64,000 nt of DNA from Verrucosispora sioxanthis (GTDB lineage Bacteria; Actinomycetota; Actinomycetes; Mycobacteriales; Micromonosporaceae). Below the pieces are notes generated by a model, which saw nothing but the letters and a program-made list of their open reading frames with translations, was not told where the DNA came from and did not search any database. The DNA lies in contig NZ_SAIY01000008.1 of assembly GCF_010560025.1 (NCBI RefSeq), positions 62,001 through 126,000 of the forward strand, read 5' to 3'. This document shows, piece by piece, positions 61,906 through 64,000 of the stretch. Position numbers and translations under genes: made by a program. Every line of letters begins with the position of its first letter. The first letter of the stretch is position 1.

Positions 61906-62181
61906 TCAGGCGGTGATGGACGCGGTGTCGGCGGCCTCGGCGGTCCCGGTCTCGGCGACCAGGGCGACGACAGCGGCGTCCACGGTGGGCTCGCCGGCCA
62001 CCGCGGCGGCGGCCTCGTCGGTGACGACAAGCACGGTGGTGCCGACGCCGACGTTCAGCGGGTCGACCGCCACCAGGTCGGGGCCGTCCGGCCGGACCCG
62101 GATCAGGACGAGCCGCCGGCCCTGCAACGACGGCAGGATCCGGTCGGCCCACACCTTGCCGACGACCTCACCGAGCACCAT
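61906..62181 (-). CDS. EutN/CcmL-type microcompartment vertex protein (BMC-P)
   Basis: 91 residues. Single EutN_CcmL domain: MVLGEVVGKVWAD at the start, LQGRRLVLIRV, VDPLNVGVGTTVLVV. These proteins form pentamers that cap the vertices of the icosahedral shell. Its start ATG shares a base with the TGA of the upstream BMC-H gene (TGATG). It is a firm marker that the operon encodes a closed compartment. Confidence 0.93.
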   Translation of the reverse strand: MVLGEVVGKVWADRILPSLQGRRLVLIRVRPDGPDLVAVDPLNVGVGTTVLVVTDEAAAAVAGEPTVDAAVVALVAETGTAEAADTASITA

Positions 62182-62507
62182 CAGCTCGCTCCGGGCAGGG
62201 CGGCCATGACCTCACGGATCCGGGCGGTTTCCGGGTTGTCGAGCAGCGCCGCAGTGTTCGGGTGCGGCTTGGGATAGACCTGCGAGCTGCGCAGCTCGCC
62301 GTGGGCGCGGATGGCGGTCTCGCCGGCGGCGACGGCCTGCCGTACGGCGGCGAGCGTGCCGCGTACGGCGACGGCCAGGTAGCCGCTGGTGACCCGTTCG
62401 ACGCCGACGCACCGTACGTCCGCGGTTTTGATCATGGCTTCGATGCCGGCCGAGAGGGCCACGACGCCGCGGGTCTCGACGATTCCGATCGCGATGTCGG
62501 AGGACAT
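62181..62507 (-). CDS. BMC-domain shell protein (BMC-H) 1
   Basis: 108 residues. One BMC (PF00936) domain: AIGIVETRGVVALSAGIEAMIKTADV, then GYLAVAVRGTLAAVRQAVAAGETAI, and a C-terminal tail (SSQVYPKPHPNTAALL) like that of PduA/PduJ-type hexamers. Hexamers tile the shell facets and their central pore would pass small substrates. AAGGAG precedes the ATG. Confidence 0.93.
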   Translation of the reverse strand: MSSDIAIGIVETRGVVALSAGIEAMIKTADVRCVGVERVTSGYLAVAVRGTLAAVRQAVAAGETAIRAHGELRSSQVYPKPHPNTAALLDNPETARIREVMAALPGAS

Positions 62508-62530
62508 GTCTGATTCTCCTTACCGGTGGG

Positions 62531-62821
62531 TCAGTTGCCGACGAGTTGGGGGTCGGCCGCCAGCGCGCTGACGGCGTCGCAGGGGCTGGCGAAGACGATC
62601 GAACGCACCGATCGGCTCTTGGCCCGGGCGGTCTCCTCGCCGATGTCGACGGCTTCCTCGACGGTCGCGAGGTCACCGCGTACGGCGACGGCGACGATCC
62701 CGCCGCCGAGCCGGACCACCTTGGTCACCTCGACCTCGGTGGCCTTCACCATCGCGTCGACGGCGTCGAAGATGGGGGTGAAACCTTCGGCTTCGACGAA
62801 GCCCACGGCCATGTTCCGCAT
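62531..62821 (-). CDS. BMC-domain shell protein (BMC-H) 2
   Basis: 96 residues. One BMC domain: MAVGFVEAEGFTPIFDAVDAMVKATEVEV, the pore-loop region RLGGGIVAVAVRGDLATVEEAVDIGEETA, and a short C-terminus. It differs clearly from the other BMC-H protein, which suggests facets with two pore types. GAGGAGAG precedes the ATG at 62821, a strong ribosome binding site fit for a major shell protein. Confidence 0.93.
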   Translation of the reverse strand: MRNMAVGFVEAEGFTPIFDAVDAMVKATEVEVTKVVRLGGGIVAVAVRGDLATVEEAVDIGEETARAKSRSVRSIVFASPCDAVSALAADPQLVGN

Positions 62822-62831
62822 GCTCTCTCCT

Positions 62832-63671
62832 CTAGTGGTGGTCTGGCAGGTTCCAGGACACGACGGCGCCGCCGGTGCCCCAGATCGGGCCGTAGGCGTG
62901 CAGGTGCGCCGGACCGATGGCCGCCTCGGCACCGGTGGCGAAGGCGAGTGCCCGGAACTGGCTGTCCGCCTGCGCCTGCCGGGCGAATTCCTCGCGCACG
63001 GCGAGGACCTCGTCGACCTTGCCGGCGGTGAGCAGGTCGAGGATCCGGGTGTTCCACTGCTCGTGGCCGGGTGCGCCGATGCGGTCCTGGCCGGGGTCGA
63101 TCCACTGTTGGATGAGCCCGGAGGACATCCCGGTCACCACGACGACGGCGGCGCGCAGGCCGGCGTCGCGGGCGGCGGCGGCACCGGCCCGACCCACGTC
63201 GGCGAGGGTCTCGGCGTCGGCGTAGAGGTTGCAGGAGACCTGCGCCCAGCGCAGTTTTCGCTCCGGATCGAGCAGGGCGGAGGTGACGATGGTGCCGGTG
63301 TCGATCGGGAACCCGTCGTAGCGGGTCCGCCGGGCCTGCATTCCGCCGGCCTGCACCCGCGCGGCCCACCGTTCGGTGAAGTCGACGTCGAACCGCAGGT
63401 CGTAGTCGAGCAGGCCGTAGTCGTAGGCGTACCAGTTCTCGTCGACGTGCTGGCCGCGCGGGTTGGGGTCGCACTGGAACTGGTGACCGAGGACGGTGAA
63501 CCACTGCGTCGACAGCAGCAGCACCACGTCGGGTTCGAGGCGGCGCAGCCGGGCACCGACGTCCCGGGCCGCGTCGGCGAGCGCCGACCAGCTCGGTGCC
63601 GGTTGGTCGGCGAGCAGTTGGGGCATGCCGGGCAGCAGCGCCCCGGCGAGGATCCCGGTCCGGTCAGCCAT
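62832..63671 (-). CDS. amnA: class III extradiol dioxygenase, alpha-like subunit (2-aminophenol 1,6-dioxygenase type)
   Basis: 279 residues of the LigB superfamily: GALLPGMPQLLADQPAPSW, VLLLSTQWFTVLGHQFQCDPNPRG, VVVTGMSSGL. It matches the AmnA-type subunit, which pairs with a catalytic AmnB subunit and usually lacks a full iron site (the expected His pair is not intact here: STQWF replaces the His-containing SxH stretch). Start overlaps the AmnB-like gene by 8 bases. Together they cleave 2-aminophenol (or a related o-aminophenol) to 2-aminomuconic 6-semialdehyde. Confidence 0.82.
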   Translation of the reverse strand: MADRTGILAGALLPGMPQLLADQPAPSWSALADAARDVGARLRRLEPDVVLLLSTQWFTVLGHQFQCDPNPRGQHVDENWYAYDYGLLDYDLRFDVDFTERWAARVQAGGMQARRTRYDGFPIDTGTIVTSALLDPERKLRWAQVSCNLYADAETLADVGRAGAAAARDAGLRAAVVVVTGMSSGLIQQWIDPGQDRIGAPGHEQWNTRILDLLTAGKVDEVLAVREEFARQAQADSQFRALAFATGAEAAIGPAHLHAYGPIWGTGGAVVSWNLPDHH

Positions 63672-64000
63672 GGTGGCTCCCCTCGGGCAGCCACTCCACC
63701 ACCGCGTTGCCGGTGCCGATGATGGTGCCGTAGCCGAGCACGTCACCGCCGACCTTGGGCCAGCCCATCGCGGCGAGCATCCAGGTGAGGCTGCCGGCCT
63801 TGGTCTCCGAGGCGGTGGCCTCGATGTGTTCGGGGATGAGTTCGCGCAACGGTGCGGTGGGCCCGCACCGGATCGCCTCCAGCAGCTTCATGTCCCACCG
63901 GTACTGGTGGTTGTTGTACGGGTGTTCCCGTTCCATGTCCTCGGGCAGCTCCGGTTCCTCGTGCCAGTGCAGGTGCGACAGCGAGTTGGAGGCGAGCAGG
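63664..64000 (-). CDS. amnB: class III extradiol dioxygenase, beta-like catalytic subunit (C-terminal part)
   Basis: The last 111 residues of the protein; the gene continues beyond the right edge. The visible part begins LLASNSLSHLHWHEEPE, the conserved AmnB/LigB-type segment with active-site-region histidines, followed by HPYNNHQYRWDM, ETKAGSLTWMLAAMGWP and GYGTIIGTGNAVVEWLP. This agrees with the catalytic subunit of 2-aminophenol 1,6-dioxygenase. An internal ATG at 63936 is not the start. Confidence 0.82.
   Translation of the reverse strand, partial: LLASNSLSHLHWHEEPELPEDMEREHPYNNHQYRWDMKLLEAIRCGPTAPLRELIPEHIEATASETKAGSLTWMLAAMGWPKVGGDVLGYGTIIGTGNAVVEWLPEGSHHG

Overview
The window is chromosomal DNA of a very GC-rich, high-GC3 actinomycete. 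The gene set (secreted xylan- and arabinan-active enzymes with CBM2 domains, qcrC/qcrA, a furA-katG pair, DUF574 methyltransferase, ABC-F resistance protein, YcnI/CopCD copper genes, an aromatic-degradation microcompartment) points to Micromonosporaceae, most likely Micromonospora or a close relative. No rRNA, tRNA or CRISPR array was seen.

Layout. 1-8.8 kb: two ABC exporter systems (the first cut by the window edge), a NYN/OST-HTH protein, a nucleosidase, a TetR regulator with its operator, and an ABC-F ATPase preceded by a leader with a 10-codon uORF and hairpins. 9-15 kb: an APC permease divergent from a GlxA-type regulator, then a large modular GH10 xylanase. 15.2-18.5 kb: a copper cassette ycnI-copCD-ycnI whose copCD is frameshifted. 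18.5-25 kb: a sugar-uptake locus in decay (truncated glycosidase head to head with a frameshifted LacI gene) followed by an intact oxidoreductase and ABC importer operon. 25-35 kb: katG/furA, a Ser/Thr kinase with a probable CBM2-like ectodomain, and mostly single housekeeping or hypothetical genes including an XRE regulator divergent from an extra methionine aminopeptidase. 35.4-45.7 kb: a Cip1-like secreted protein and a GH62 arabinofuranosidase, each with a CebR-type box, flanking an IS5-family element, an AraC regulator, a three-gene hydrolase operon, a methyltransferase and a secreted S1 protease. 46-56 kb: a PLP enzyme, a DUF305 gene with an early stop, a second qcrC-qcrA pair without qcrB, and several membrane proteins.

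56.2 kb to the end, minus strand: a tightly overlapping operon that encodes the whole 2-aminophenol meta-cleavage route (both dioxygenase subunits, semialdehyde dehydrogenase, RidA deaminase, oxalocrotonate decarboxylase, pentenoate hydratase, hydroxyoxovalerate aldolase, acetaldehyde dehydrogenase) interleaved with three bacterial microcompartment shell genes (two BMC-H, one EutN/CcmL). It is a catabolic metabolosome that would take 2-aminophenol to pyruvate and acetyl-CoA while confining the semialdehyde and acetaldehyde intermediates. The operon runs off the right edge.

The most unusual points are this microcompartment locus, the likely ribosome-sensing attenuator before the ABC-F gene, and a cluster of freshly broken genes (copCD, lacI, glycosidase, DUF305).
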